Assembly: GCF_002950945.1 (NCBI RefSeq)
Contig: NZ_CP012673.1
Location: forward strand, 3,038,001 to 3,102,000
DNA: 64,000 bases
Reading direction: 5' to 3'
DNA from: Sorangium cellulosum
GTDB taxonomy: Bacteria; Myxococcota_A; Polyangia; Polyangiales; Polyangiaceae
The first letter of the stretch is position 1; the number at the start of each line of letters is the position of its first letter. The notes beneath the pieces are model-generated. The model saw only the letters and a program-made list of their open reading frames with translations. It ran no database searches and was not told the DNA's origin. Positions 54,601-61,474 of the stretch are shown here, in pieces. Made by a program: the position numbers and the translations under genes.

Positions 54601-55419
54601 GCCGTCGGCGCCGGCGGACAGCAGGCGGTCGCCGAGCTCCTTGCCGTCTTCCTGCGGCGGCGCGGCGGGCAGGCACAGGAGCGCGCGCACGCCGCCCGCG
54701 TGCCCGCTCCCGTCCGCGCCGCGCACCTCGCCCTCGACGTCGCCGACGAGGTACCAGAGGCGCACGGTGCCGTCGTCGCCGCCCGACGCGAGCCGCCCGT
54801 CGCGCGGCGTGAACGCGAGCGCCGTGACCGGGCCCTCGTGGCCGGGCATGTCGCGCCGGGCGCCGGTCGCGAGCGCGATCACGCGGACGACGCCGTCGTC
54901 GCCCGCGGCCGCGACCAGCTCGCCGGCCGCGTCGAACGCCACGGCGCGGAGCGGCGCTCCCGCGAGCGCGAACGACCCGATCGCGACCGCGGTCCCGGGC
55001 GGAGGCGCAGGGGCCCCGGCCTCCGCGCCGACGCGCCACAGGCGCAGCGCGCCGTCGACGCCCACGGTCGCGAGGCGCGCGCCGCCCGGCGACGCCGCGA
55101 CCGCCGTGGCGCCGCCCGCGTGCGCGTCGATCGCGTGCGCCTCGCCCCCGCCGCTCGCCGCGAGGCGCAGCGCCCCGTCCGAGCACGCCGCCGCGAGCAG
55201 GTCGCCCGCGAACGCGAGGCCCAGCACGTGCGCCGGCACAGCGATCGAGCGCACCGGCTTGTTCGCCACGTGATCGAACAGCGTCACCTGGCTCGCGCCG
55301 CCGGGCGCTCGGCCAGCGGACGTCGCGGGCGCCGGCGCGCGCACGCCGCCGACCGCGAGCAGCCTCGGGCCGATCGCGAGCGCGCGGACCTTCTCGTAGT
55401 GGCCGATCGTGTGGCTCAT
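48646..55419 (-). CDS. Giant WD40-HEAT repeat protein
   Basis: 2257 residues from ATG 55419. Residues about 45-345 contain five or so WD40-like blades (ACSDGALRLAA, LATVGVDGALRLWRV, AAAGDDGVVRVIAL, LASGGDDGTVRLWYL, LLSAGADGAIRIHRL). The remaining about 1900 residues are a continuous run of HEAT/PBS-lyase-type repeats, with motifs such as DRDAEVRALAARELGANG and EDPALRRQAATALAELRD and a few charged interruptions. No enzymatic motif is visible. A beta-propeller on a long solenoid suggests a large scaffold or sensor. Both ends overlap neighbouring genes by 4 bases, so it belongs to one operon with the 945-residue protein and the SWIM protein. Confidence 0.85.
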   Translation of the reverse strand: MSHTIGHYEKVRALAIGPRLLAVGGVRAPAPATSAGRAPGGASQVTLFDHVANKPVRSIAVPAHVLGLAFAGDLLAAACSDGALRLAASGGGEAHAIDAHAGGATAVAASPGGARLATVGVDGALRLWRVGAEAGAPAPPPGTAVAIGSFALAGAPLRAVAFDAAGELVAAAGDDGVVRVIALATGARRDMPGHEGPVTALAFTPRDGRLASGGDDGTVRLWYLVGDVEGEVRGADGSGHAGGVRALLCLPAAPPQEDGKELGDRLLSAGADGAIRIHRLEDRRKPRTLETSAEPLHALALAPPPRGARKGARPQAGRGSGDAGDELGAVFAAGDRRTVWRFPIDASGAPADGAGELAHGFDALAQALAGARPAREGAVRTLAALDEPEALEAALRALRSDRDAEVRALAARELGANGRRGARAKLREALDDEHAAVRSAALEALRALDRDAPLVPLRAGLEARAADVQRRALVEIGKLYGSSPLIPGLIADKLAARDASVRLTALDALERIQPGSPEPLRAAFERGPADLRVEALVRAALAGWLSAPAFAPIAARALDDADAEVRRIAFAAKVLERRPLAHALEARDEDLGRAALDIARRAAEVLRRRAREAGDEPPAPEAKGKAKEAKEADEARIQAARARIPGVGSPGGEPAEADLEPLLTAMACRTPDTAVRGARGLAQLGDTRALGALLQLTREEDPALRRQAATALAELRDTRAEKRLIWMLDDADGSVRAAALDAYTRLEPSAPLAVAEASLRSSQEDIRVRGLDRLVKVAGEGARPPEAESLLADAIEDESPKVRGEAFRTLWSWHTADPQKALDRALLARFPDLRLRAVEELKAHGGEAWAAERLHAAIGDRDAGVAQAAYDAVVKLRGKAAVEPHLAAMASIHPSVRESGARGAARGAASEAARSALVRLLEDDHAGPRAAAIEALDKLLPGEAGPLHIGLQSSHLDLRVRAAELCAARRDEQLINPMRALLADKQLLKELPIQIVGPLRARASTALATLGSPRLVKYFATELLKDDYPDVREQAARGLAMAARRGDEGYLLDAMGHADVAVRSWAADGLARLGDVRALPVLTGTLRHEHPPIRIATIMSFAALGPEGYGGMLQGLEDSAREVQEIVFAIVLARDLRAFRRGDPPDLLTSALSSQRTDVRFAAARALELRVDPEAYLAHLIEVLMPPRPDATTAAPDGSGERAADGDKAGSMKEWPPEVARGRLLVGLAEALASDSAEQRYAAAQVLRLRRKPIEYFREVKRVTALRPAGAPVAADTTPRAAAETDTTPAKGWLRRLFALFAQTEPRAGGKASADVVPEGEQRRLRWLAFGAYMGLLRQVAPGDDEGHRTRRDSIDRIVDLCAKGHVSATAAIPPLVRALDDPHHLVRKAAFAGLKALFPPGANEPLALGLASASADVARAALDEIAARGDEARPEVVRALSSPLPDVRRYAFELLERLCPKGSLEPLLAALGSDHADLRIGVLERLASSSDPRIVPALCRAMESDHEDLRLRAAELLARRRDDRAVDVLAAFLREGAPAAAARAREALVALASGAAVRALAARMEEAAAPADRAALARALGSTRNVEATGPLAARFEDEAAEVRGAALKACLEIVDQGRERDKRDAARALGFLTAAARAKDPALRLAAARELDLGDDPAQNDLLAALFSDRDLPTRVAAVTSYAKRVSDKGAPTGPLEAVVRAGTRELLLPAAEGLAARGLAAALRPLLLFVRAGEAGERERALLALGTLGDARALDELEAVAAGGDKDTLINVGRGSASAAPSVETSMQAAAIEALGRIAPKLEGEGLRRRVSERVEQALHADAIDLRESAARGVRWIGGERARVLLEELVRAGDTPDRLRVVAVNELGLLGDPAAEAALARALDARSAEVRKGARKALEKLFPGERTRVELIAVGSEHDDIASPAASYLAAEAAPAELLPRLAALKDEALRQRLAMGLLRRGALPGAALERMLEDDRAAARQEAARLIGAGAAAEGSREALARALAAAAQRARERWSAAHGEARDGEAAAWREILWAAARAGATDAAPALAALLSDGGAPGEIRREAARALGALSAGGGAPRPGVAEALTGALADMDAGVRAAASAALAALAPDAAAARAAAVRPFDPVAFEATARAASPEALSALAASEPGRRLALPSLLARGAVAPLIALAQGGGDAAARLDAIAALGRAGGERALEALAAIAFDKKAADVAVRKAAYRAYRRAKRRAANDHARQRANAPAPPPENPDGVTP

Positions 55420-58253
55420 GCGCCCCCCGCTCCCGCGCTGGGCGGGGATCGGCGCTCGCCGTCCCCGTCGAGCCCCTCGAGGTGGATCCCCGGGTGCGCG
55501 CGCCTCAGCCGCATCAGCGCCGCCAGGCACGCCTGCCACTCGCCCTTCGCGATCGACCCGGTGAACTCGGCGATCACGGGCGCGACGAGCTGCGCGAACG
55601 CCGCGTCCTCGACCGCGAGATCGCGCACGATCTCGATCACGCACCGCTTCGCCTCGCTCGCCGACAGGCGCCGCCGCGGGACGGCGTCGTCCCCCGGCTC
55701 CGGCGATCTCCCGGCCGGGATGCCGGAGACCACGTAGCGGAGGAAGCTCCGGAGCGCCTCGACGTCCGCGAACCGCCCCGCGTCCTCGATCGGCGCCTTC
55801 GGCTCCGCCTCCCCGCGGGCCGCGCGCGGCCGCCAGCCGGGCGGCAGATCGCGCGGCCGGTGCTTCTCCCAGAGCAGCCGCACCGCGAACAGCCGCACCT
55901 CGCGGTCGGCGCTCTGCATCAGCCAGCCGAGGCGCTCCGGGCCGCCGAGCCGCGCGTAGTGCTTCAGGATGAGCGACAGGCCGAGCTCGCGCGCGCTCTT
56001 CTTCAGGCTCTCCGTGAGCGCGAAGACCTGCGCCGGATCGAGCTCCTCCGGCGTGAGCGCGAGCGCCGGGTCGGCCGACGGATCGCCGGCCTTGCGGAGC
56101 GCGTCGAACGCGATGTTGCGCACCTCCTTCGCGTCGCTGTGGGCGAGCTCGTAGACGCGGGTCTGGTAGCCCCAGGCCCGCAGCTCCGCCCGCGTGATGA
56201 GCGCGGCGAAGCGCCGGACGTCCTCCCGCTTGTCGAAGAGCGCGGGCCAGATCCGCTCGGCGGTGAACGCCGCGCGCTTGAGCGAGGGCTTGAGCTCGAG
56301 CTCCTTCGCCTCGCTCTGCTCGGGCCCGAGCGTCGGGTGGTGGCAGCGCAGGTACGTCTGCGCGAAGGCGCGCATCGGCTCGGGCTCCTTCTCGCCGAGC
56401 GCCAGCGTGAACAGCCGCGCGGTGCCCGCCTCGCGGTCTCCGCGGACGTTCGCGGCGCTCGCCCCGCCCGCGCCCTGGCCCGCGTCGAAGTCCTGCGGCT
56501 TCATGTGGGCGAGCAGGTAGCGGCGGGCGAAGCCGTTCAGCGCCGGATCGGCGCGCCGCGCGAGCGCGAGCAGCCACGGCAGGGTGAGCTGCCGCGGCGC
56601 GACGATCTTCGGGTTGCCGAGCACCTCGAGGGCGACGGCGCGCGTGTCTGCGCTGAAGACGAGCCCCTTCAGGCGCTCGACGCCCTCGTCGGTGAGGTCG
56701 GGCAGGGCGTCGGCCTTCTTGAGCCAGCCGGCGACCTCGTGCCCGATGCTCTTCCGCGTGAGCGCGCCGAGCAGCCACGGCGTGCCGATCGCCGCGACCG
56801 GGTACTTGCCGAGCATCTCGAGCGCGTGCTCGGTCGCCTCGTCGTCGTCCTCGTGGCGCGGGTCGTCGAGCACGCGCACCCAGAAGCCGGCCCCGAGCTC
56901 GCCGGGCCGGTACTTCCCCTTGAGGTACGCGGCGGCCCACCGCTTCTGCGCGCTCTCGCCGTAGAGCATGTCGATCAGGAAGCCCTCGGGCAGCTCCGCG
57001 CGATCGAAGCTCTCGCTCAGCGCCTTGGCGGCGAAGGCCTCGGTCTCGCCGCGCTCGAGCAGCCGCCCGAGGAACACGTACCCGAGCGCGCGCGGGCTCC
57101 TGCCCCCGAGCGCCGCGGCCGCGAACGCGCGCGTCTCCTTGTGAGGGGAGGCGAGCAGCGCGTCGAGCCGCTCCGGATCGAGGTCCGCGGCGTGCGCGCG
57201 GCCGTACTCGATGGCGAACGCGCGCGCCTTCGCGCTCGGCGACCCGAGCAGCGCGAGCACGGCGTCGTGCAGCCCGAGGCTCCGCAGCTTGCTCTGGTGG
57301 AGCTCCGGCGAGCCGAGCAGCGTCTCGACGAGGAACTCGTGCGCGCTCGCGAGCGGCCGGTGCGCGAGGCGCGCGAGCCACGCCGGCGTCACGTTGCGCA
57401 GCGCCTCCGGGAAGTCCTTCCGGAGCCCCTGGATCGCGAATTTTGCCGGCGGGTCGGCCTCGCACGTCGACAGGAGGAGCATCAGCGGATCGGGCGACCG
57501 CTTCCACGCGTCGTCGAAGGCGCGGTGCTTCAGCATGTCGTTCGGGGGAACCCCGCCGTGGAACGAGCGCCCGTCGTACTTGCGGGAGCGGTGCGCCCAG
57601 ACGTGGTTCGCGACCCAGAGCGCGCCGAACCGCGTGTCCGGCGTGTACTGGCGGAGGACCTCCACCACGAACTGCGGGTAGAGCTCCGGCGTGCTCCGGC
57701 CGAGCTCGCGCAGGAAGCGCCACGCGCGGCGGCGCATGTAGATCAAGGTCCCGCGCGAGACCTCGCGGCGGCCGCCGGCCGCCACCTCGCCGTCGAAGCG
57801 GGCGGCGAGCGCGCCGAAGACCTGCGCGTCGAGGCGCGCCTCGGCGAGCTTGTAGATGCGCTTGAGGCCGCCCCAGACGCCGAACACGAGCGGCGCGCTC
57901 CGGGCCACGTCGCACACCGCGCCGCGCCCCGCGTCCGTCCCGCCCTCGTAGAGGCGCACGAGCAGATCCGCGAGATCGAGCCGCGGCGGCGGCGCGGGAT
58001 CGGGCTGCGCGAGCAGCCGCTTCCACGCGTCGGTCGACCGCTCGCGCCGCTCCTCGGGGGTGCGCATGCCCTGCGCGATGGACAGCAGCCGCAGGAACGC
58101 TGGAAACGTGAGCGCGCCCTCGCGGGGAGGCGTCTCCGGCGCGGGATCCGGCTGCTCCAGGTACGCGCCGAGGACGTCGGCCAGGCCGGGCGAGCCGCTC
58201 TCGGCGAGCTGCTTGACGTTCGCGATGTCGATCGGGTTCGGTGAGCTCGCCAC
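55416..58253 (-). CDS. Large helical-repeat protein
   Basis: 945 residues, predicted almost wholly helical, with irregular HEAT-like repeats (LRSLGLHDAVLALLGSPSAK, LLASPHKETRAFAAAALGG, LAHSDAKEVRNIAFDALRKA). A motif NHVWAHRSRKYDG near residue 215 and LPEGFLIDMLYGE near 430 are not repeat-like and may mark a specific surface. No catalytic residues recognised. The stop overlaps the WD40-HEAT start (ATGA at 55416-55419). It is preceded by the WGR gene 162 bases upstream. The set resembles bacterial WGR-HEAT-SWIM neighbourhoods, though the MoxR ATPase and vWA genes of such loci are not present in this window. Confidence 0.75.
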   Translation of the reverse strand: MASSPNPIDIANVKQLAESGSPGLADVLGAYLEQPDPAPETPPREGALTFPAFLRLLSIAQGMRTPEERRERSTDAWKRLLAQPDPAPPPRLDLADLLVRLYEGGTDAGRGAVCDVARSAPLVFGVWGGLKRIYKLAEARLDAQVFGALAARFDGEVAAGGRREVSRGTLIYMRRRAWRFLRELGRSTPELYPQFVVEVLRQYTPDTRFGALWVANHVWAHRSRKYDGRSFHGGVPPNDMLKHRAFDDAWKRSPDPLMLLLSTCEADPPAKFAIQGLRKDFPEALRNVTPAWLARLAHRPLASAHEFLVETLLGSPELHQSKLRSLGLHDAVLALLGSPSAKARAFAIEYGRAHAADLDPERLDALLASPHKETRAFAAAALGGRSPRALGYVFLGRLLERGETEAFAAKALSESFDRAELPEGFLIDMLYGESAQKRWAAAYLKGKYRPGELGAGFWVRVLDDPRHEDDDEATEHALEMLGKYPVAAIGTPWLLGALTRKSIGHEVAGWLKKADALPDLTDEGVERLKGLVFSADTRAVALEVLGNPKIVAPRQLTLPWLLALARRADPALNGFARRYLLAHMKPQDFDAGQGAGGASAANVRGDREAGTARLFTLALGEKEPEPMRAFAQTYLRCHHPTLGPEQSEAKELELKPSLKRAAFTAERIWPALFDKREDVRRFAALITRAELRAWGYQTRVYELAHSDAKEVRNIAFDALRKAGDPSADPALALTPEELDPAQVFALTESLKKSARELGLSLILKHYARLGGPERLGWLMQSADREVRLFAVRLLWEKHRPRDLPPGWRPRAARGEAEPKAPIEDAGRFADVEALRSFLRYVVSGIPAGRSPEPGDDAVPRRRLSASEAKRCVIEIVRDLAVEDAAFAQLVAPVIAEFTGSIAKGEWQACLAALMRLRRAHPGIHLEGLDGDGERRSPPSAGAGGA

Positions 58254-58414
58254 GGCGCCCTCTCGCGGAAAGATGGCTTCGCAGAATCGCGAGCTCTGCA
58301 GATCCGGTCAAGCTCCGCGGATCCGGCGAGGAGAGAAGAGCGTCGTCGTGTCGCGAATCCGCCTACGTCCACGCCTCGCGCTGCGCGTCCGGTCGCGGAC
58401 GCAGGAGGCGCCGC

Positions 58415-59308
58415 TCACGCCGCGCGCATCCGCACGATCCGCTGCGCGAGGTGCACGTCGTTGCCGGCGTCGAGGCCCGCGAGGTAGTCCTTCAGCGATC
58501 GCCCGCTGCGGGCGAGGTGCGCCTCGAGGTACGGCGCGAGCGCCTTCCAGCGCGCCGCCCACCCGGCCTCGTCGCTCATGGAGCCGTGGTGCGGCCTGTC
58601 GAGCAGCAGCGCGCCGAGCCGCAGGCCGATCTCCGGGTCGCCGAGCTCCTCGAGCTGCCGCCGGAGCAGGGCGAGCGCGCCGGTCGCCGGCGAGCCCCTC
58701 GGAGGAGCCTTCCAGGTCTCGCGCACCGCCCGGGCGAACGCCGCGGCGTCGAGCTCGGAGAGCAGCTCGAGCGCGCGCACGAGCGGCAGCCGGTCGGAGG
58801 CGCCCTCCGCGACCACGCGGGCCATGAGCGCGTCGAGCGCCGCCGACAGCGCCGGGTCGGCCGCGGGATCGAGCCCGCAGAGGCCCTCGAGCGCGCGGCG
58901 AACGCGGCGGACGGCGCGTCCGAGGGCCCAGCTCCTCCGGCCGCGCGCCGCCGCGAGCGCCTCGAGCGCGCGGGCGGCCGTCTTCCGCTGCGCCTCGGTC
59001 ACCTCGCCGGCCCGCACGCGCGGCGGCAGATCGAGCTTGGCGGGCGGGGCGGCCGGCGCGGCCGGCGCGGCGGCTTGCGCGCCGGGCGCGGGCGCGGCGG
59101 ACGCGGCGACTTCCTGGTAGCCCTCTCGGAGCTTCTCCGCGATCTTCTTCTCGCACTCGCGCGCCGCCGCCTCCGCGGTGGGGAACGCCTTGTCCTTCCG
59201 CTGTCCGGCGGTGCCCAGCCGGCCGTAGACGACGATGAACGTCCTGTCGTCGACGTCGGCCATCCAGAACTTGGCGCTCGTCCCCTGCACGAACTCGAAG
59301 CGGCGCAT
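58415..59308 (-). CDS. WGR-domain protein
   Basis: 297 residues from ATG 59308. Residues 1-70 form a WGR domain: RRFEFVQGTSAKFW, then IVVYGRLGTAGQRKDKAF (the WGR motif here reads YGRLG), then CEKKIAEKLREGYQEV. In PARP enzymes WGR binds DNA ends and nucleic acid; in bacteria it occurs in MolR/YehI-type proteins. An Ala/Pro linker (70-90) leads to a helical domain (95-297). I start at 59308 because the WGR domain begins there; the longer frame adds 67 non-homologous Arg/Ala-rich residues. It heads the leftward set of large repeat proteins. Confidence 0.82.
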   Translation of the reverse strand: MRRFEFVQGTSAKFWMADVDDRTFIVVYGRLGTAGQRKDKAFPTAEAAARECEKKIAEKLREGYQEVAASAAPAPGAQAAAPAAPAAPPAKLDLPPRVRAGEVTEAQRKTAARALEALAAARGRRSWALGRAVRRVRRALEGLCGLDPAADPALSAALDALMARVVAEGASDRLPLVRALELLSELDAAAFARAVRETWKAPPRGSPATGALALLRRQLEELGDPEIGLRLGALLLDRPHHGSMSDEAGWAARWKALAPYLEAHLARSGRSLKDYLAGLDAGNDVHLAQRIVRMRAA

Positions 59309-59367
59309 GCGCCCGAGAATACCACGGTGGAAAGTCGAGCCGCGATCGCCTGCGCGGCGCCGCGCGC

Positions 59368-59664
59368 TCAGGACGGCGGCGGCGAGGCCGGCCGGCGCAC
59401 GAGCACGAACGGCTGGACCACGAGCGACATGAAGCGCAGCTCGAGCTGGAGCGGCCAGCGGGAGAGCTCCTCGGCCGTGGGTTTGGTCAGCTTGCCGTCC
59501 GCGATCCATGCCTCCACCGTGGCGGTGTCGTTCGAGGCGATGGCCTCGCCGACGTCCAGGAGGTCGAGATCCGCGGCGACTAGGATGACGGCATCTCGCG
59601 CCACGTGGGCGCGGAGATCGGTCCAGAAGACCTCCCCGAGAGTCCTGGCGAGCTGTTCGCGCAT
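59368..59664 (-). CDS. DUF2288 family protein
   Basis: 98 residues fitting DUF2288: N-terminal EQLARTLGEVFWTDLRAHV, then AVILVAADLDLLDVGEAIA, TATVEAWIADGKLTKPTAEEL, and the end LVVQPFVLV. The family is small, cytoplasmic and uncharacterised. It is 59 bases upstream of the WGR gene on the same strand, so it may be part of that transcript; a functional link is not known. Confidence 0.85.
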   Translation of the reverse strand: MREQLARTLGEVFWTDLRAHVARDAVILVAADLDLLDVGEAIASNDTATVEAWIADGKLTKPTAEELSRWPLQLELRFMSLVVQPFVLVRRPASPPPS

Positions 59665-59794
59665 GTGCGCAGCATAGAGGCGGCCGGCGTCTCCGTCTCG
59701 CGGCGCTCGCTCTCCAGGGCCGCCCCGCAGAGGCCCGCTGCCGGCTCGGGTCCGGCAGCGCCGCTGCGGTGGATGGGGGAGGGGACGCCGGGCG

Positions 59795-60793
59795 CTACCA
59801 GCCCATGTTGTGGTGGATCCAGCAGTCGATCTGCTCCCAGCCGATCGGCGCGCCGAAGTGCCCGTTCAGGATGTGGCCTGCATCAGGGACGATCGCGGTC
59901 GTGCGGCTCTTGGCGCTCGTGTAGAGCGCGGCGTCGGAGTCGACGTACGCGGCGGGCTGCAGCTCGTCCGTCTCCCCGAACTGGATGAGCACCGGGCTCG
60001 TCACGCCGCCGATCCCCGAGAGCGAGGGATCGCTGGAGACCGCGAGGAGGTCGAGGAACTGCCCGCGCGAGTAGGTGCTGGCGATCTGGGCGTTGTCGAA
60101 GGCGATCAGCGCGGGATCCGCGTTCGCGGCGTCGTAGAAGATCTCGGTGCGGATCTCCGTGGGGATCGCGATATAGGGTGTCTGGAGCAGCGCGGAGATC
60201 GCCTCGGGCGTGACCGGGATCGGGTGCGGCGTGAACGCGAGGCCGGTGTTCACGAGGACGTCCGCGTCGTTGTACGTGCTCTGCACGTACGTGCTGATGA
60301 TCGCGCCGTTCGAGTGGCCGACGAGCGCGATCTTGCTGAACGGCCTCTTGACGACCCCTCCGTGGGTCCGCAGGTCGCCGATGATCTGGTGCACGCTCTC
60401 CGCCGTCTCGGCGAGGTTGAGGAAGTCCCCGTCCGGCCGGTCGCTCTCACCGGCTCCGAGCATGTCGAGCGCGAGGACGGCATAACCCTCCTTGGCCATG
60501 TACCGCGCGTAGGAGTAGTCCTGTCCGCCGAACGACGGGATGTCCCAGTACTGGCTCGTGTAGGTGAGGCCGTGGACGAGCACCTGGAGGGGACGGTAGG
60601 CGTAGTGCTTGTTGTAGTAGAGGTGGCCGACGACGTTGTACGTGTTGCCGTCGGAGAGGGTCACCGGGAACTCGAGCCGCTCGACGGTGATGTCGGGCTT
60701 CGACGACGCCTCCGCCTGATTCGCAGGGAGCGCTGTCGCAGCGAGCGCGGCCGAGAAGAGGAACGTGCTGAGCGTGCGGGAATACAAGTTCAT
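59795..60793 (-). CDS. Secreted alpha/beta hydrolase
   Basis: 332 residues with a Sec signal peptide (LSTFLFSAALAATALPANQA, cleavage near AEA-SSK). The hydrolase core has LVHGLTYTSQYWD, LALDMLGAGESDRPDG, the nucleophile motif GHSNG with Ser161, a candidate acid in LIQFGETDEL and a late His in PDAGHILNGHFG. Such enzymes hydrolyse esters or related bonds outside the cell. I start at ATG 60793, where the signal begins; a longer frame to 60925 adds no conserved residues. It is on the same strand as the TonB-dependent receptor but 681 bases downstream, so probably an independent unit. Confidence 0.85.
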   Translation of the reverse strand: MNLYSRTLSTFLFSAALAATALPANQAEASSKPDITVERLEFPVTLSDGNTYNVVGHLYYNKHYAYRPLQVLVHGLTYTSQYWDIPSFGGQDYSYARYMAKEGYAVLALDMLGAGESDRPDGDFLNLAETAESVHQIIGDLRTHGGVVKRPFSKIALVGHSNGAIISTYVQSTYNDADVLVNTGLAFTPHPIPVTPEAISALLQTPYIAIPTEIRTEIFYDAANADPALIAFDNAQIASTYSRGQFLDLLAVSSDPSLSGIGGVTSPVLIQFGETDELQPAAYVDSDAALYTSAKSRTTAIVPDAGHILNGHFGAPIGWEQIDCWIHHNMGW

Positions 60794-61474
60794 CGCTTGA
60801 CCCTCATGATTGCCAAAGGTGCTTGGAGGTGAGGCTGCGGGGCTCGTGGTGCGACATCCGTATCTCTTAGCTCCAGCGCCGCCTCCGGTACTCGCAAACA
60901 CTGGACCAGAAGACATCTGAACCACTCATCGGAGCACGCGCAGGCCACACGTGCCGCCGAGGAGCAACATTTCGCGGCGTTTTGCGACCTCGGCGCGGCG
61001 CTTGCTATCCGTTGCTACGACGCTTGTCACGAACGGCCGGACCCGCGCGAGGTCGTTCTGGCCAAAATCATTGCGTTACCCCGCAATGGTTTGCATAGCC
61101 GGAGGCCGTGGTTCGCTGTGACTTTCTGCCCCACGCCCGGAACGAACACGGCGCGGACGCGGCTCAGGACATAAAATTATCATTGTGCTTCACGCCCTCT
61201 CGCCGGCCCCTGCGCGACGGCACGCGCAACGCCAGGCAACGCCAGGCAACGCCAGCTTGGACGCTGGATCCAGCGCCCAAGCTGGCACAACGATCTGCGT
61301 TGGATGGGCGCGAAAGGGGTTGCGAGGGTAGCTGCTCTGTGCGAAGCTTGTGTATTTTGGCATCGAGGAGCGGAGGCCTTCGAGCCGGTGGATCGCCCCG
61401 AGATGCTCCCGCCGGCGCGGGGTCGCCCCACCGCGCGGGCGACGGCCGCGCGGGGTCCTCGAGGCGGCTGCCGC
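60794..61474. other. 681-base non-coding gap with palindrome and short tandem repeats
   Basis: No gene is supportable. Noted contents: an AT-rich patch at 61168-61190 (ATAAAATTATCATTG), three tandem 10-mers CAACGCCAGG (about 61228-61256) and the near-perfect palindrome at 61251-61286. Short open frames here are Arg/Ser-rich, lack ribosome sites and show no domain pattern. The gap separates the hydrolase start from the end of the TonB-dependent receptor, so it should carry the hydrolase promoter and the receptor terminator. Confidence 0.5.
61251..61286. repeat. 36-base near-perfect palindrome
   Basis: GCCAGCTTGG at 61251-61260 pairs with CCAAGCTGGC at 61277-61286, and the inner 14 bases CGCTGGATCCAGCG (61262-61275) are themselves a perfect palindrome; only one position on each side is unpaired. 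It lies about 190 bases past the leftward receptor gene. No T-run follows on either strand, so it is not a canonical Rho-independent terminator; it may still stop transcription or bind a dimeric protein. Confidence 0.85.

Noticed and set aside
48631..55737. A rightward open frame of 2368 codons antisense to the WD40-HEAT gene
   Set aside because: It is almost entirely Arg/Ala/Gly/Glu with no domain pattern, and mirrors the opposite-strand HEAT repeats. In DNA this GC-rich, antisense frames stay open by chance. The same applies to the long antisense frames at 17081-19993, 30428-33442 and 8878-10665.
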